From Streptomyces sp. Edi4 (lineage in GTDB: Bacteria; Actinomycetota; Actinomycetes; Streptomycetales; Streptomycetaceae): a stretch of 64,000 nt of DNA. This document shows, piece after piece, positions 62,448 to 64,000 of the stretch; position 1 is the stretch's first letter, and each line of letters opens with the position of its first letter. A program made the translations under genes and the position numbers. The stretch covers positions 5,456,001 through 5,520,000 of the forward strand of contig NZ_JBEJGY010000004.1 in the NCBI RefSeq assembly GCF_040253615.1, given 5' to 3'. The notes beneath the pieces are model-generated. The model saw nothing but the letters and a program-made list of their open reading frames with translations, did no database searches and was not told the origin of the DNA.

Positions 62448-63518
62448 ATGCCGGCCCCCGACCGTCACCTCTACCGAGCCGCCTCGGCCCGTCCCTACTT
62501 CAGCTCGGACGGCGGTGAGACCTACCTCGCCCGCACCCCGCTGCGCGACATCGACAAGACGCGCCCTCTGCGCGTGCTCTCCGAGGAGGACTTCGCCTTC
62601 TGGCAGACGTACGGCTACGTCATCGTCAGGGAGGCGATCCCGGCCGCCGCCGCGCGCCGCCTCCTCGACTTCGCCTGGGACTTCCAGGGCCTGGACCCCG
62701 AGCGCCCCGAGACCTGGTACTCCGAGGACCGGGTCTTCGCCACCGAGCTCGAACAGCACCTGCACGTCTACGGGTTCGTGGAGGCGTACCACCACCAGCT
62801 CCTGTGGGACAGCCGTCAGACGCGGCGGGTGTACGAGGCGTTCGCCGACGTGTGGGACTGCGAGGAGCTGTGGGTCACCCTCGACCGGCTCAACCTGAAC
62901 CCGCCCAACATCAAGGACCGCGACCGCGCGCACATCGAGCCCACCGACACGGGCTTCGACATCGAGCTGCACTGGGACGTCGACACCACGCTCGGTGTGT
63001 TGCCGCAGCGCGTCCAGGGCATCATCGCGCTCAACGACACCCAGGACGACCACGGCGGTTTCCAGTGCTCGCCCGAGCTGTTCCGCCGCTTCGAGGAGTG
63101 GAAGGTCGCACAGCCCGCCGACCGCGACCCCATCAGGCCGAACGCCGACCGCGCCGAGTTCCCGGTCGTCCGCCCCGAGCTCAAGGCCGGCGACCTGCTG
63201 ATCTGGAACGGCCTGCTCGCGCACGGCGTGGCCCGCAACACCTCTGACAACGGTGTCCGCGCGGTCCAGTACCTCTCGATGATGCCCGCGCTCGAATCGG
63301 ACCACGAGGTGCGCGCCTCGCGCGTGGAGTCCTGGCGCACCCTCAGCACCCCGGACTGGAACAAGACGCTCGTCGGTGACGCGCGCCGCCCCGAAGCGCT
63401 CCGGTACCCCACCGCCGCCCTCGACGACCTCGGCGCCAAGCTGCTGGGCCTCGCGTCGTGGGGCACCACCGGGCCCGTGGCCCCCACGGAGGAGCCCGCG
63501 TGCGACGCATCTGCCTGA
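62448..63518 (+). CDS. PhyH-type Fe(II)/2-oxoglutarate dioxygenase
   Basis: 356-aa phytanoyl-CoA-dioxygenase-family protein. The metal triad appears intact: H-x-D in ELHWDVDTTLGVLP and a distal His in NGLLAHGVARN, with a 2-oxoglutarate-binding Arg candidate downstream (NGVRAVQYLS). Because the Asp is present, hydroxylation is more likely than halogenation. ATG 62448 has GGAG 8 nt upstream. The 3' end overlaps the next gene by 19 nt, so both act together, perhaps in a specialised pathway. The substrate is unknown. Confidence 0.85.
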   Translation: MPAPDRHLYRAASARPYFSSDGGETYLARTPLRDIDKTRPLRVLSEEDFAFWQTYGYVIVREAIPAAAARRLLDFAWDFQGLDPERPETWYSEDRVFATELEQHLHVYGFVEAYHHQLLWDSRQTRRVYEAFADVWDCEELWVTLDRLNLNPPNIKDRDRAHIEPTDTGFDIELHWDVDTTLGVLPQRVQGIIALNDTQDDHGGFQCSPELFRRFEEWKVAQPADRDPIRPNADRAEFPVVRPELKAGDLLIWNGLLAHGVARNTSDNGVRAVQYLSMMPALESDHEVRASRVESWRTLSTPDWNKTLVGDARRPEALRYPTAALDDLGAKLLGLASWGTTGPVAPTEEPACDASA

Positions 63519-64000
63519 CGCTGCCCACCAACCGGGCGTGCGCGGCCACTCTCGTGGCCGTCCACGAGGAGGCCGCACACGCCGCCGCCCACTTCGACGT
63601 CGAGGTCCACCTGCTCGTCCTGGACTCCTCCGACGACCGTACTCGCACCGAACACGCCCGTACCGTAAGCGAGTTGGCACCGTCCCCCGGCGTCGTCGTG
63701 CACCATCTCGACGAGGCGCGCCAGCGCGACTTCCTGCGGCGGGTCATCGAGGGCGCCGGCGTCGCCAAGCCCGACCTGATGCTCGACCTCATGCTGCCCG
63801 CCGGTGTGTCCTACGGGGCCTGCACCAACCGCGCGTTCCTGATCGCGAGCGCGCTGGGCTGCGAGTCCGTGCACCGCAGGGACTCCGACAGCAGCTACCA
63901 GATACTCGACGGCGAACCCGTCTTCCCCATCCACCACGAACTGCTGTCCCTCGGCAAGCGCGCCGTGGACGCCCTGCCCGGCGTCACCAGGACCCGCCTT
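63500..64000 (+). CDS. DUF6271-like, putative glycosyltransferase-related protein (partial)
   Basis: Open frame from GTG 63500 to the window end (167 codons, no stop). It begins MRRICLTLPTNRACAATLVA, then VEVHLLVLDSSDDRTRT and SYGACTNRAFLIASALG, and contains RRDSDSSYQ, which resembles the DxD metal site of GT-A glycosyltransferases. Proteins like this are annotated DUF6271 and I believe they occur beside PhyH dioxygenases. It overlaps the PhyH gene by 19 nt. The C-terminus lies beyond the window. Confidence 0.65.
   Translation, partial: MRRICLTLPTNRACAATLVAVHEEAAHAAAHFDVEVHLLVLDSSDDRTRTEHARTVSELAPSPGVVVHHLDEARQRDFLRRVIEGAGVAKPDLMLDLMLPAGVSYGACTNRAFLIASALGCESVHRRDSDSSYQILDGEPVFPIHHELLSLGKRAVDALPGVTRTRL

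Noticed and set aside
1..64000. CRISPR arrays, insertion sequences, prophage or attachment sites
   Set aside because: No regularly spaced repeats with spacers, transposase, integrase or phage structural genes were seen; the tRNA-fMet duplicates have no adjacent integrase.

Overview
The window is high-GC actinobacterial chromosome, almost certainly Streptomyces. The sequence shows WblC, SigR/RsrA and DasR with dre-type operators, a cobalamin riboswitch on class Ia ribonucleotide reductase, GTG starts, GTGA/ATGA overlaps and long GC-rich hairpin terminators. No phage, insertion sequence, CRISPR array or rRNA was seen. Nearly everything is conserved core-chromosome material; the last 2 kb look like the edge of an accessory or biosynthetic locus.

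Layout. 10-12873: DNA-end processing and redox repair: adnA-like and adnB-like helicase-nucleases, an M20 dipeptidase, NADH pyrophosphatase (nudC), mycoredoxin (mrx1) and uvrD2. 12884-14613: the wblC (whiB7) locus with an AT-rich WblC-type promoter, a 117-codon upstream ORF, an attenuator hairpin, wblC and two small proteins. 14655-17265: an ABC1/UbiB kinase and a ThiF-like protein. 17491-21398: a YgjP-like metallopeptidase, then a TerD-AIM24 fusion and two more AIM24 proteins. 21547-27689: NUDIX hydrolase and zinc metalloprotease (coupled), an NAD(P) epimerase, moaE with a repeated 3' end, a PDZ-Lon membrane protease and a PPA1309-like protein. 27813-33152: a large UPF0182 membrane protein and two identical initiator tRNAs flanking a TPR/Sel1 gene. 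From recollection, much of 10-30719 follows the order of the M. tuberculosis Rv3193c-Rv3202c block.

33272-42996: divergent catR/catA, a CBS protein, hisN, a TetR regulator, an SMR (Gdx-type) transporter, rsgA, aroA, a membrane M50 peptidase, a YedK/HMCES-type DNA-protein crosslinking enzyme and an alpha/beta hydrolase. 43001-47173: sigR/rsrA with a SigR-type promoter and a 55-codon N-terminal extension, followed by an intact and a degenerate HD-GYP membrane protein. 47291-53410: TPR protein, peptide deformylase, nrdB and nrdA under a B12 riboswitch with candidate NrdR boxes, and a Uma2 nuclease-fold protein. 53472-55384: SSS-type symporter with its DUF3311 partner. 55563-61612: the dasR / dasABC / dasD chito-oligosaccharide locus. 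62448-64000: a PhyH-type dioxygenase overlapping a putative glycosyltransferase-like gene that runs off the end; a dre-like site lies about 500 bp upstream.

A regulatory theme ties several parts together. WblC (translation stress) and SigR (thiol oxidation) are both encoded here, a GGGAAT-N18-GTT SigR-type promoter lies upstream of mycoredoxin as well as sigR, and catR/catA handle peroxide. DasR controls GlcNAc use and may also act on the new PhyH locus.
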